Shown here: positions 24,601 to 35,906 of the stretch, piece after piece
How positions within the stretch are numbered: the first letter of the stretch is position 1
Layout: the number at the start of each line of letters is the position of its first letter
Source: Fulvia fulva
Lineage: Eukaryota > Ascomycota > Dothideomycetes > Mycosphaerellales > Mycosphaerellaceae
Assembly (NCBI RefSeq): GCF_020509005.1
Contig: NC_063013.1
Location: 992,001-1,056,000, forward strand
Reading direction: 5' to 3'
Length of the DNA: 64,000 nucleotides
Position numbers and translations under genes: made by a program
Notes under the pieces: model-generated
What the model saw: the letters and a program-made list of their open reading frames with translations, nothing else
Told to the model about the DNA's origin: nothing
The model's database searches: none

Positions 24601-26640
24601 TATCTATATTATAGAGCTAGTATTCGTATACGGCGGAGGGCGCTTATACTACTTAATAGGGTAGTCTAGCGAGTATAAGTTATAGTCTATACGGCGGTAG
24701 CGGATATAACCGCCTACTACAATAATGCTAGCCTTCTCCTTAGGCTCGAGCTTCTTAAGTTCCTTAAATTCGCGCGGTATCTAAGCGTATAGCTTAAGGT
24801 CTAAACCTTAGGCTACGCCGGGCGCGATAGGTATAGTACCGTTACTACCGCTAGTACTACGAGGTAGTCGTAGTATAGCTAGGGTCTTTGACTTTAGGCG
24901 CTCGAACTTAGCTTCGAGCTTATAGTATAGGTCGACTAAGTCTTCGCGGTCCTTAGTCTCTATAGGCAGTGCCTCTATATATTTATAGTTAAGCTTGCCC
25001 TCGAGTAGGCGGTAATTAGTCTTAGCTAATAGGTCGTACAAGTTACGCTATTCGTTATACTTAGCGATAAAGATAGAAAATGACTTGTTCTTACCCTACT
25101 ATAAGACCTAGAGCTTCTAGAAGGCCTTGCCTACGACGTCCTTCTTACTATACCGATCGATAAGGAATTAGATTATCCTATCGATAGACTTGAAGGGGTT
25201 AACGTAATTACGCTTAGTACGCTTAGAGGGTACTCGCGGATTATATAGCTAGTACGGATACCCGTCGAGGTAGTTAAGTATATAGTATAGTCCGTCCTAG
25301 ATAGTCTAGAACTATATTACGGACAGCTTAATCTCTAGCTAATCGAGCTAACGGTCAAAGTTTATATTCTTATTATCGAACTTACTTTCTAGGTCCTTAA
25401 CTAACTTGTTAGTATATATAATATTAACGGAGGGTTCGATAGTAGTGAACTAGCTAACGGCGGTATTACTAGTTACCCTAGAAGTACTACTAGGTGTGCC
25501 CTAGCGTTCTCGTCGTAAGGAGTTACGGCGTAGGTAACGGCGTAGTCGACTATTATCTCTACCCTTGTTATTATTAGAGTTGTCTCCGTCGTTATCGCTA
25601 CTACCTCTACTACCTCCTCGTCGGGTACCTCTACCTATACGGTCCTACTAAGTAGGAGGCGTAGGTGATCGTAAAACACCGTTATAACGAGGGGAGTAGA
25701 CGCGGACATAACGACTACGGTTATTATTATTATTACCGTTAGTACCGCTAGTATCGCTAGTACCGTTCGTGTCCTTAGCTACTAGCTAAGCCTTTAGCTC
25801 TAATACCTCCTTATTTAGAGCCTAATTACGCTTAGATAGGGCTTTAATGTCCTTAGGTAATATACCTACCTACAAATCCTCGACCTATCCGAAGAGCGTA
25901 TCGTTATCCTATCGGAGGCGCTAATTAGCTTCCTTAAGGTCTTATATCTAACTCTTATACTTCTAGTATTTATTAAAGTAGAATATAAAGAGGCCCTTAA
26001 CATCCTTATCCTTTTCGAGTTGACTAAGACTCTCGGATACGATATTACGTTCCTTCTTTATATCGGCGTACTTACGCTATATAACCTTGTTAGCCTTCTT
26101 TAGGGACTCGACCTAGTTAAAAAGTGTAATAAAGTCTGACTATATCTAGCGAACGAGGTGAAACATAATCTCCGGGTATACTATAGTACGAGTTACGAAC
26201 TCGGCTAGGCTCTTAATAGTAGTATACTCTAAGGCGATTACCTACTCCTTAGGTTAGCGTATATTATTAGTTTTACTATCTTGTATAGATATATTATCTC
26301 TTGACTCTATGATCTTATATACCTTAATTCCTCCTTCTTCTAAGATCTATTTTTCGTTAAGGAATTGTATAAAGTTAATAGGGTCGGAGGTTAAGGTAAA
26401 CTACTATTCTTTAGGTAGTAGATCCTTCTCGATCTCTTAATATTTAGCGGCGAATACGTTCGAGTCGTCGTTAGAAGGGAAGGTACCTAGGGCGGTATCG
26501 GTACCTAGGTTATCGAGTGTCTACGTTTTAGTAGATACGGTTAGGAAAAGCTTAGCGCGTACGAGCGACTAACGCTTATACTTACTAAGATCTAGATAAA
26601 GAGGTTACTTAGGTAAGAGCACCCCGTTAGTAGTACTACC
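24600..26640 (-). pseudogene. gag: gag relic of element E
   Basis: Minus-strand gag. The best open part, 24808-25041, contains MYDLLAKTNYRLLEGKL and LYYKLEAKFERLKSK, typical helical capsid sequence; a region toward 26000 is coiled-coil-like. Trinucleotide-like runs near 25717-25740 (tta/att repeats) encode polar low-complexity sequence. Stops are frequent; the start is probably near 26640 but cannot be fixed. Confidence 0.65.
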
Positions 26641-26995
26641 GGGTATAGCTATATTATACTATTACGTAGTAGATAAGACTACTCTCTTAGTAGGTATATA
26701 AGGGCCCTATAAGAGTAGGGAGGCGCGCGTTTTACGCGAAGGAGAGAGGTGATCTATTAACTTAACTAATACGCTTGTTTACGCGACTATAGTTATTATT
26801 AGTACGCCTATACGCGCGACTCGACGGTTAGTAACTATAGTGAACTTGACCTACCTTAACGCGTTTTACGCGAAGGAGAGAGGTGATCTATTAACTTAAC
26901 TAATACGCTTATTTACGCGACTATAGTTGTTTATAGTACGATTTGATTATAACTACTAGCCTAACTAGATAGGCCGCTTATAAGACCGAACAAAC
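26640..26995 (-). other. 5' leader of element E
   Basis: Between gag and the 5' LTR. It contains a direct repeat of about 75 bp: acgcgaaggagagaggtgat and its downstream context occur near 26735 and again near 26868. The primer-binding site should lie just below 26996, but RIP prevents assigning a tRNA. Confidence 0.5.
26735..26945. repeat. Direct repeat in the E leader
   Basis: Two units start at the shared acgcgaaggagagaggtgat and continue through ctattaacttaactaatacg and gcgactatagtt, spaced about 133 bp apart, with only single-base differences. Confidence 0.75.
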
Positions 26996-27098
26996 TATTA
27001 CGGGTAGTAATCTATAAGACGATAGTATAGGGTTACCGTAAAATAAGCGTTATTCGGTAAGGCTACGAAAGAGAAGCGCGAAGCGCGCGAGATATATA
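26996..27098 (-). repeat. 5' LTR of element E, part proximal to gag
   Basis: First 103 bp of the 150-bp LTR in plus coordinates. It stops at the LINE2 target duplication and continues at 30781-30827. Confidence 0.85.
27086..27098. repeat. 13-bp target duplication of LINE2, left copy
   Basis: cgcgagatatata, identical to 30768-30780. Confidence 0.85.
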
Positions 27099-30000
27099 GA
27101 TAGATAGATAGATTTGTCATTCCCCTGTTCTAGGACCCTATCCGGCCTATATAGGTATATATCTATTATTATATACAAAGGGAAACCCGAATAGGTAAAA
27201 ACCCTTCCCGCCCCCGACTACTCCTTATCTAGTTTAGCTTTCCCTCTGAACGTACGTAGTCTATATCACTACCCCGTTAGCCCCCGCTCCTAGCCGGTCT
27301 CGTCGCGCTACGTCGTGTCCTCTCTTCCTATACTACTCCTACTAGGCGGTACTGTTCTAGCTAGCCCTTCTCTAGTATCTAGTTCGTAATACGCCGTAGG
27401 TCCTTAGCGTTGTTAAGAAGTGCCCTAATCGTCCGGTTCCTCGCCTTTACTATCTACTCCCCCCTTCCTAGCGACTACCTCGGATAGACGAGGAGTACGT
27501 ACCGTACGTTCTAGGAGCGATAGCCGTAGGGGCAGCTAGTATTCGTGTATCCTAGAACCTTCCTCTATAATAGGTACCCCTAGAGGCCGATGTGTTCGCT
27601 TCGTAGTTAGGTTACTATACTACTCTATACCCTCGTAAGGCGGTAGTAGATAAGCTTCGGGGGGTACTTGACCGCGGATTTTGTAGCTAACTATTCCTTA
27701 GGTTGTCCCGCTAGCTAAGGGCGTCTACTATACCCTACAACCTAGTTGTTCTACCTCTCTTTCTATAGTTACTCTATAAACGATTTCTTACCTTCCTATT
27801 ATATTACTAGCTATTTGTCCCTTACCCTATAGTTCGGCTCGTTTCTAGAGGGAATACCCTTATACGCTAGTACTAATTCACGGGCCCTTACGACTACTCT
27901 AGTAATAACCTTCTATACTAGGTACTATACCGACTTACCTAAGTAGGAGATCCGTAGTCCCTGGATATATAGGTCGATTAGCGGTATAGCGGTCTCGTAC
28001 TTAAGTATCCTTATTAGTATCGACTTAAATACCCCGGTAACCTTCCTTAGGCATTAGTTTTAGATCTTCGCTTACGGCGCGACGAGTCCCTTTAATAGAT
28101 AGGCCCTCTCGCCTAAGGACTATACTTAGCTACTATAGGTAATGACTAGCCGTATAATAGCCGTATATAGAAGTCGTAACTACCGAAAGTCCGCCCTCTA
28201 TATAGACGTAGTGAGCCTCTAGTATAATGCTATATTCTGTTTAGCTTTCCGTAATATTACCTATACGTACTTCCTCTACCGTAGCGCCGGGTCTACCTAT
28301 AGTCCGAGGATCCTAAGCTGATTTACCGGGTTAGTCGTGTACCCCTATATCTAGATAGAAGCTTATATATTATAGAACCGTAGCCGGCGCGTAAAGTGTA
28401 TTAGATTGTACTTTTCTAGGGTAAACCGAGCCCCGTGCCTCCTAGCCTAGTCCTCGTAGATCTTGTACTTCTCTTCTAGTAGCCTATAGTTCTCCTTAGT
28501 CGAGGAAGACTACGCTAGGATGTTTGTGTCGTCTACGAAGCCGCTCGTAGCGGTGTTCTAGGATTCTAGGGCTAGGAGTAGCGTCGCTATAAAGAAGAGG
28601 AACAGAATAGGTACTAGCGTTAAGCCTTACGGGATTCTAGTATAGACTACTTGAAATGGGCTTCTATACTAGCCGACTAGGATCGACGTACTACGGTTTT
28701 AGAGGTAGGACCGTACGAAGTTGACAAGCCACTTAGGGAGTCCCTTCGACCTTAGGATATAGAGTAGCCGCGGGTATAACACGTAGTCGAAGGCTCCCGA
28801 TATATCTAGGCTAAGTAAGGAAGCCACCTTGTCCCTATTCTTATACTAGATGGCCTTTACCTAAGAGGTAATAAGTTCTATCGCGGATAGCGTCGATCGC
28901 TATAGGCGCGTACCTATCTAGGTGTCCGGGAGTAGGGAGTGTTCCTCTACCGCCTCGGAGAGTCTCGTTATAACTAGCTTCTTAAGCGCCTTCCTAAGAG
29001 TATTAAGGAGCGCAATTGGGCGGTACGACTTCACCTACGTATAGTCTTCCTTCTACGGCTTACGTAGGACCACTGTCGTCGATTGTTTAAAAGCTATCGG
29101 GTAGTACCCGGTCTATAGGTAGGCGTTAAAGATCGCTATAACTACTAGGGCTAGTTGATCTCTACACTTCTTTAGTAGCTCGTTTAGGACCCTATCCGGC
29201 CCCGGGGCTTTCTTCGCCGGTAACTTCCTTAGTATAGCGGCAACTTCTTCCTCGGACACCTCCTATTAGACCGCGATACTAGGGGCTAGGGGAGTAGAGC
29301 TATTTATGTCGCTTAGATTAGCCTCGACTAGGGGCGGGAAGAACTTACTAGCTAGTAGTCGCGCCTTGGCCTCGGGGTCGCTAACCGGGCCACTAGGCGA
29401 TTATAGCGCTAGGATAGAGAAGGAGGGGCCCTGTGTAGGGTCCTATCGGGCCCATTTCGCTAGCTTCTACATCCTCTCTAGCTTGCCGGCGATTTCTTCT
29501 ACTATAGCCCTCTAGCCGACTACTTTCTCCTTTCGTATTATAGCTTTCTTCTATTAGTATACCTCCCTATATACGTTCTAGGCCTCCTCGCTATAGCTGC
29601 TCGTCTATACCCGGCGGGCTCTCCTTACTTCTCTTACTACCGTAGTGTACTCCGGCGTCTAGTATAGTTTGGACTATATCGTTAGTTAGTAAGGAAGGAA
29701 TCGTATTTAGCAAGCTAGCTACGAGATAAGGTGACAAGTCTTAACCGCGCTTTCCTACTTATCTAGCACTACCGTATAGCCTCGTTTCGAGAGGTTAGCC
29801 CGGAGTAAAAGCTTCCCTCTACGCCCTCCCTCCCTATTTACTCCTTAAGCCAATATCCACCTCTATAGGCCTAAGCCCTTTAGTGCTCTCTATTGACCGA
29901 CATACGTATCCGTCCTCTCGGGCTATATAGACAGTATTAGCCGTCGCTACTAGTATATACTACGCCCTAGGTTTTGACGCCCTTCGCGTTACGGTAGCCT

Positions 30001-30767
30001 ATCTCTAGAAAGCGGCCGTCTATACCTCGTAGGTTTGCTCGGGGCACACACTACGCCGGGTAGCGTACTCCTTGCATTTCTACCTACTAACTAATATAAA
30101 GTTCCTTATTACCCTGCCCTCGATCCTCCCCGATTACAGAACTAATCTACTTGTATTATACGTCTTTTCCCCGTCCTAATAGCCGTCTTTTCCTTGCTTA
30201 GGCTATCGTCTTTTCCTCGTCGCAATCTACTATATTAGACTAGGTACGTTGTGTAGCGGGATAGGCAGTGCCTTAGGCAAAACCCTCGTTCCTATACCGG
30301 GTATTTAATAGGCCCTTATAGGCTTCGTTACGTGTCTACCTACCTACCGTATTGCCCGCTAGCAAATACTAGATTGTTTCGTAGTCCGCTCGACGCCGTT
30401 ATATAGTCCGCTCAGTTATTATTCTATAGTCCGCTCGTCTAATGTTCGTCGCTTAGCCCGCTCGGTTTACGGTCTCCGGAGGTAAAAATTCTGTACTTAT
30501 ACTAGAGGTGTCCTATCGAGCGTATAGGCCACGGTTCCGCGCCCTTCTTATACGTAGAAAGAAGAGGGACTCGCTCCCGACACGAGTACACGCTCGTCGG
30601 ATAGTTTTTATACCCGTTTTACTAGTAGTCCTCTATTCGCCGCGGCTTCGCCTACGCTACGCGCCCGTCGCGCCTACGACGCTCTAGCGTAAGAATACTT
30701 GGCTCTCTCGTAGCTAGACGAGAGGTTCGTAGCCGACACTACGTATAGGTGATTCTCGTCGTCGACC
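27099..30767 (-). mobile_element. LINE2: internally deleted Tad-like LINE, RIP-inactivated
   Basis: A 3669-bp insertion in the 5' LTR of E with a 13-bp duplication. On the minus strand it has the family 5' end (tcgacgacgagaatcacc), a leader of about 1.07 kb (30767-29690), then jumps straight into ORF2 at about 29690 and runs to the gata-repeat tail at 27099. Comparison with LINE4 shows that ORF1 and the endonuclease (equivalent of about 61562-63845) are missing, joined at a 4-5 bp microhomology (ctta). It is therefore a non-autonomous derivative as well as RIP-damaged. Confidence 0.85.
27200..29690 (-). pseudogene. LINE2 ORF2 relic (RT and C-terminal domain only)
   Basis: Minus-strand RT with the catalytic FVDDTNILA box near 28525-28545 and a C-terminal region equivalent to the undamaged LINE3 ORF. 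The N-terminal endonuclease is absent through internal deletion. Stops are abundant. Confidence 0.75.
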
Positions 30768-30780
30768 CGCGAGATATATA
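30768..30780. repeat. 13-bp target duplication of LINE2, right copy
   Basis: cgcgagatatata, identical to 27086-27098. Confidence 0.85.
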
Positions 30781-30827
30781 AGGAAGCGCTAAGGCGCGCG
30801 ACGTTACGGTAGTAGTAAAGCGTAATA
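30781..30827 (-). repeat. 5' LTR of element E, outer part
   Basis: The remaining 47 bp after LINE2, ending gcgtaata. Joined to 26996-27098 it gives exactly 150 bp, equal to the 3' LTR. Confidence 0.85.
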
Positions 30828-30832
30828 GAACA
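30828..30832. repeat. Target-site duplication of element E, right copy (gaaca)
   Basis: Directly adjoins the outer end of the 5' LTR of E; partner at 14219-14223. Confidence 0.7.
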
Positions 30833-31440
30833 CTAATAGACGCGTTTATTACGCGTCCCTTAATAGATTATCCTTCTTTACCCTACTACCCGATCCGCCC
30901 GATAACGATAGCGCGAACCCGGCGACGTAGACTTAAGGACGTAAAGAGGATATCGTAAACAAGCTCCTCGATAAGAATAACTAGTACCGTAAGTAGTATA
31001 AGAAGGTGTTCGACTAACTTAAGGCGATTAAGGAAGAGGAGGTCTAGATAGAGCTGAACTTAGCTAACCTATATAGGGCGGAGTTTATTAAGGATAAGAT
31101 AGAAGATAAGGGTACTAAGGTACCGAGAAAGAGGAGGGTTACTATCGATAACTTCTAGAAAGCCTTCGACTCGTTAAACGGGTTGAATATAGACAAGTTC
31201 AAGAAGACGGTCAATAACTATCCCTAGTAGATCTATAAGATCCTCTATAATATCGAGTCTAATTACCGATATACGTATAAGCTTAATACTACGCTCGATA
31301 TAGCTAACCGTATTAATCTCCGTAAGGCGTAAAATACTAAGGACTAGTATAGACGACTAACTACCCTAGTAAGTAAGGGCGCGCCTAGTGACCTTAGGAT
31401 AGCTTACGCGTAGGTATATATACTTGCCGGTCTACGGGCC
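30833..31440 (+). pseudogene. Element H internal region right of E; gag-like relic
   Basis: Continues H after the E insertion. Plus-strand translation through stops gives a charged, helix-rich protein with segments such as KKVFDQLKAIKEEE and NNYPQQIYKILYN, typical in composition of retrotransposon gag, but no family-defining motif is visible. It ends near 31440 against AT-rich sequence taken as the LTR side of element G. Confidence 0.4.
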
Positions 31441-32025
31441 GTAAAATATATATAGTAATCCTAAAAGATAATAAATCTGAAATTTTTAGATTCCTATATT
31501 CTCGCCTTATAGAGAGATTCTTCGTAAATCCTAGCTTCCTACTAAGGTCGCCTCCTAACTATATATATCTTAGTAGTACCCCTATATACCCCTACTACGT
31601 AATTAACCGTTAAAGGTTAACGAGATTCGACGCGCAAATTTCAGGGTCGAAAGGGGGCCCTTAGCTCGTTAATATATCCTCCCTTATTACGAAACTGTCC
31701 CTAGTTTCACCTTTGCTACGCTAATATAAACTAAGAAACTATACCTATAAGTCAACGTAAGGAAGGCAGATCCGGCGTCTAGTTAAGTAGTTAGTCTAGA
31801 GATATTAAGGAGATCGTAAGTTTATTCTATAAGGGGCTAAGGAGGCTAAGTCAAAGTCTAATCTTCGTAGTAAGCCTACTCTCAAATCAAGGATATAGCC
31901 TAGAAATTAGTTAAGTACGCTAGAAACTAGGTACTAGAACTAGAAGCTAGTTAAACTAAGGTTAGAAACCAAAACTACTAAGTGAACTCCTTACGCCTAA
32001 AAAAGAAACAATAAAATCCTAACCC
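31440..32025 (-). repeat. Probable 3' LTR and flank of gypsy element G
   Basis: AT-rich sequence immediately 3' (on the minus strand) of the G pol relic, preceded on that strand by a purine-rich tract (ggttaaaggagggttag near 32010-32026). Near 31895-31970 the motif ctagaaa/ctagtt recurs several times. LTR ends cannot be placed because no second copy is present. Confidence 0.4.
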
Positions 32026-34935
32026 TCCTTTAACCTAAATCTTAGTGAATTTGGCTATCTCCTCCGTAGTAAGGTTATAAGGCCGTACCTATAGTGTCGT
32101 CGGCTTAGATTCTAGTTCCGGAAGTATAGTAGCTCTATTAATGCCTATTAGAAGTATATCGTCATCCTCTTTATCGTTAGATACGGACGTAGTAGGTCTG
32201 TTCTTATTCGGAAGATCGCTTTTTCGATATTAACCCTATCCTCTAGCGCTATAATGTCTTTAGCTTTAGGAAGATCAAGCTCCGGGTCCGGTCTTAACTA
32301 TAGGATTAGCTTTAGATTCTCTTAGGCTTATATACCCTTTAACCTCGTACTATTAAGCTCTTCGAGGACGTATATACTAAACCCCGAGTACACCTTAGCT
32401 ATACGATACGGCCTAAGCTAGCGCTAACTAATCTTTCTAGATAGGTCATCTTTATACGGCTTGTCGAACTTGACTATAAGATCTCCGACCTAGAACCCCT
32501 AGAAGTTAATACTACGTTTAGTATTAAAGTATTCCTTACTTAGGGTACGAAGCCTTACTCTTCGTAACTATAACTCCTAAAGACTTATGTCGAGTACCTA
32601 TAACGAACGCGCCCGAATAGCGAATAGCTCCTCTATTAATCTAATAGATCCCTATTTATAGTTCGCCTATATCGGGTATTCTACCTCGATCGGGAGAATA
32701 GTACGATAGCTATATAGAACCTCCGCCGGCGTTATACCCGTAATTCTAGATACCGTAGTTCTATTAGCCTAAAGTACCGTAGTAATCTATCGTTCCTAGG
32801 ACTTATAGGTATTCTTAGTAAGCTTAGCTAATATAGCTAGAACAGGTCGATATCCTACTTCTATAGTTATATTTAACTACGGATAGTAGGGTAAGATCCG
32901 GATGTACTTAATACCTATACTAATAAGCATCCTCTCTACCTCCCCTTTGTCAATACTAGCGTTATTAAGTACAATCTTATAGTAGTATCTATGCCGGCTA
33001 AATACTATCTCGTATAGGAACTTAGTAATCGCCCGTAAATTTAGAGGCTTCCGTACGACCTTCGCCTTAATCTACCTACTTAGAGCTTCTCGGGCGATAA
33101 GTAAGTACCCGTTTCTATATACGTAGACGGGATCGTAGTACTACCTCTCTCCTATAACCTACTAAGTCGATAAGTATATTTCTCCTACTCTCTAGTTGCC
33201 TTCGCGAAAGTTATAAGGAGTATAAGTCCTTACCTAATTCGATACGTCGGAGAAGTAGCCCTCCTAGTAATACCGGCTAGTAACAAGATTATATACTAGC
33301 TCTATACTCCGGTAACTATGCTTTTTATAATAGTATATTACGATCTCTTTCTAAGTATTATTATCGTCTACTACTAGCTATATCGGTACACCCCTTCGCC
33401 GCTAATAAAACAAGAGCTTGTCTCTTAAGTAGTACCGAGGACTCTTCTTAGCGAGGTTTCGATACTTAGCCCGGGTAACTCCTTCCGGTCGTGTTCGATA
33501 TACTAGAATATAAGCTATAAGCTCGGAATTGTTACTAGACTAGGGTTCGAGGAGTCGTTCACGCTCTAGAATAACGGGGAAAGTATTAACTAGCTCGGCG
33601 TAACGGAAGAATTTGTCGTTAATTATCTTATTAATATTATCGTTAGGTTCCGTAAGCTCCTTAGCTATAGGTAGTTTACGAGACACTATATCCGGTCCGG
33701 AGTACTTCTTCCTATCGATATGCCTTACTTTAAAGGTAAATAGCCGGATCTAAGTAACCTACCTTACTATTATAGAGTTTAGAATATCGGATACTAGCCG
33801 ATTTAACTACTATACTAGCGTTTTAGTATTAACTTCGAGGATAAAGTCTACTCCTACGAGGTAGCGCTATACCTTCTTAAGGCCCTTTAGTACTCCGAGG
33901 CACTCCCGCTTTCCTATATCGTACTTAGCCTCGTTTACGTTCTAGGTACCGCTCTTATACCTTACTAGGTGTCTTCGTCGAGTATTATCTAGTAATTCCT
34001 ACGATATTATATAACCCTACCTAATGCTACTCGCGTTAATAGAAACGAAGATCCTACTAGCTCCTAGGGCGTAGGAGATAGTTACTAACGCTAGTGCTAT
34101 TACTAAGAATCTTACTAGGTTCTCTTTCGAGAACTACTTATTCTTAGTCTAGATAAACTCGACGTCCTTCCTTAAAAGCTTATATATTAGCCGAGCGACG
34201 ATTACAAACTAGGGGACCTAAATCCGGAAGTAAATATAGATCCTAATATAAACTCGAACGTCCTTTACGTACTTTAGGGTTAGCTAGTCTAAGATCTTAG
34301 CTACTACCTTAGGATCTAGATAGCGGCCGCTCGGGCTAGTAATATAGCCTACGATCTTTAGGGTCTTATAAAGCTACTACGACTCCCCTACGACTACCGC
34401 TCCGGCCCTCTCTAGGTCCGTAAGAACAAGATTAAGGGATATAATATGTTCTATAACCTATTATTAAAGGCTAGGCTCTACCTTAGCGTTACTATAGTCC
34501 TTAGTAGGACCTTTTACGCCGATATCGTTAAGAAATAGTTTTGCTCGGTAAGAAATATAGTCTATTAACACCTTAGTTACTACTCGTACGAACTGAGCAA
34601 CTAAGTTCGTCGTACCCTATAGTAACGTTATATACCGTATAAGCCTAAGAGGCGTTATAAAGGCCGTTAAGTCTCGGCTACTTTCGTTAAGCGTGATCTA
34701 GTCGTACCCCGAAAACAAGTCTACTAAAGAGGCTACTCTATACCTAGTAAAGTCCTCTAAGAACCCGTCCGTATCTAGGGGAATGTTCGTATCCCTTATT
34801 GTTACCTCGTTTAAGAGTATAGCGGAGTTGATCAACCTATATAGTATAGCTAAATCCCGAAGACAATCTAATAAGTAATATAGAAGGTAGCCTAGAGACT
34901 AACTATATAGGTAATAGGATATATCGGGTAGATTA
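32026..34935 (-). pseudogene. pol: pol relic of gypsy element G (RT, RNase H, integrase)
   Basis: Minus-strand gypsy pol. An integrase-core segment near 32880-32930 reads GIKYIRILPYYP, matching the family pattern before the catalytic Glu region, and the integrase C-terminal part (AEVLYSYRTILPIEVE) is near 32680-32740. RNase H and RT lie upstream toward 34900. It is truncated at 34935 by LINE5 sequence, so gag and protease are not seen. Less extreme TG/CA loss than in A but still heavily damaged. Confidence 0.65.
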
Positions 34936-35559
34936 TTTACTAAAAAATGGCGACGACGACGGTAGTAGACGACCGAGAGTCAGGGGGAGACGAGTAGAGG
35001 ACGCTCTATAAGAAGGCGGAAGAGATAGTAGCGATAGAAGAAGGAAGATTTCTAGAGAGAGTACTAAAAGGAGTAATAAGCGAACTACTCGGGGGACTAA
35101 AGGCGCTTAAACGATAAATAAGTACTACGATCAATATAGTAATCGAGGTAGTAATACGAAACGTAAGAAACAACGCTTAAAGAGACCCGAGACAGACCTA
35201 GGGCCTAACGACCTAGGTAATAATCGCGAGCCAACCTACCCCCCCCCTAGAGTATAGTACTACGAGTCTATATTACGGACTAGAAAGAGAAGGAAGAGAT
35301 AGGAAAGATGACCGGGAGGGAGATAGTCGAGAAGATTGGAGTAAAGGGAATAGTAGGGGCAAGGGTAGATGATAAAGGGGTCAAGCTGTTTAGTATACGT
35401 ATAGGATAAGAAGGCCCTCGAAATAAATAAGGAGTAGATATTAAAGATCGGGAATATAGTAAAAGTCTCCTATTAATAGTATATAGTAATTACGTATAGG
35501 GTCCTACGAACCTTTAATATACTATTAAGAATATATAGGCCGTAGGACAAGTATATACG
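34936..35559 (+). mobile_element. LINE5: 5' fragment of a LINE with ORF1 start
   Basis: Resembles LINE1 ORF1 in order and spacing: an acidic start (ATG near 34947, ATTVVDDRES), a segment near 35310 paralleling LINE1 19290, and ctattaatagtatatagtaa...tagggtcctacgaacctttaa paralleling LINE1 19480-19530. It stops at the copia LTR at 35560. No continuation was found right of the copia element within the window. Confidence 0.55.
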
Positions 35560-35756
35560 TGTGGGTATATTATGTGACTAGATCACGTGACTAGGGTTTA
35601 CTAGCCTATAGGCTAGTAAACATCCGGACACCTAGTATCTACCTATACTAACACCGGCGATACTATATATAGATACACGCTATCCTATTAGGTCCTTCTT
35701 TGTCTTTCGTATAATCCGCCGTCTTCTACTACTACGTAACTCGTACCTATTTAATA
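35560..35756 (+). repeat. 5' LTR of copia F (197 bp)
   Basis: Starts TGTGGGTATATTA and ends TTTAATA (RIP form of TTTAACA), directly followed by the primer-binding site. It contains the palindromic stretch gtgactagatcacgtgac and a nearby ttactagcctataggctagtaa. The five bases before it are atacg; no partner can be tested because the 3' end is lost. Confidence 0.75.
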
Positions 35757-35768
35757 GGTTATAAGCCC
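35757..35768 (+). promoter_or_regulatory. Primer-binding site: anticodon arm of initiator tRNA-Met
   Basis: ggttataagccc immediately after the LTR. With one TG->TA RIP change undone it is ggttatgagccc, the complement of GGGCUCAUAACC, the anticodon stem-loop of fungal initiator tRNA-Met. This is the half-tRNA priming mode established for Drosophila copia and some fungal copia elements. Confidence 0.7.
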
Positions 35769-35892
35769 GGGTTAGTAACTCGGTGTTTCACCCTCGACAA
35801 AGTCGTATTAGAGTTATTCCTCTTTAGAACAAAAGGAAGGTAGACTAGAGGCCGCACCCGCCTTATATAGGAAGCTACAGCCGTGCTATAGG

Positions 35893-35906
35893 TATATATA
35901 AGACGT
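35893..35906. repeat. 14-bp target duplication of LINE3, left copy
   Basis: tatatataagacgt, identical to 37096-37109. Confidence 0.88.

Larger units (their letters stand above)
14224..30827 (-). mobile_element. Full-length Ty3/gypsy chromovirus E, interrupted by LINE1 and LINE2
   Basis: Both 150-bp LTRs are present (14224-14373 and 26996-30827 minus the LINE2 insertion). Each carries 8-bp inverted ends, TATTACGG...CCGTAATA, the RIP form of TGTTACGG...CCGTAACA. The flanks give a 5-bp target duplication, gaata (14219-14223) and gaaca (30828-30832), differing by one CA->TA change. Removing LINE1 plus one duplication (5317 bp) and LINE2 plus one duplication (3682 bp) leaves 7605 bp, a normal size for a chromovirus. 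Minus-strand order is 5' LTR, gag, protease, [LINE1], RT, RNase H, integrase, chromodomain, 3' LTR. All coding parts are RIP-damaged. Confidence 0.9.

Noticed and set aside
26700..27100. Solo LTR of an unknown element
   Set aside because: The sequence from 26996 is the 5' LTR of E interrupted by LINE2; joined to 30781-30827 it matches the 3' LTR in length and ends.
35560..35600. gtgactagatcacgtgac palindrome as a regulatory operator
   Set aside because: It sits in the copia LTR, and RIP and LTR composition can explain it; no second copy is available to test conservation.
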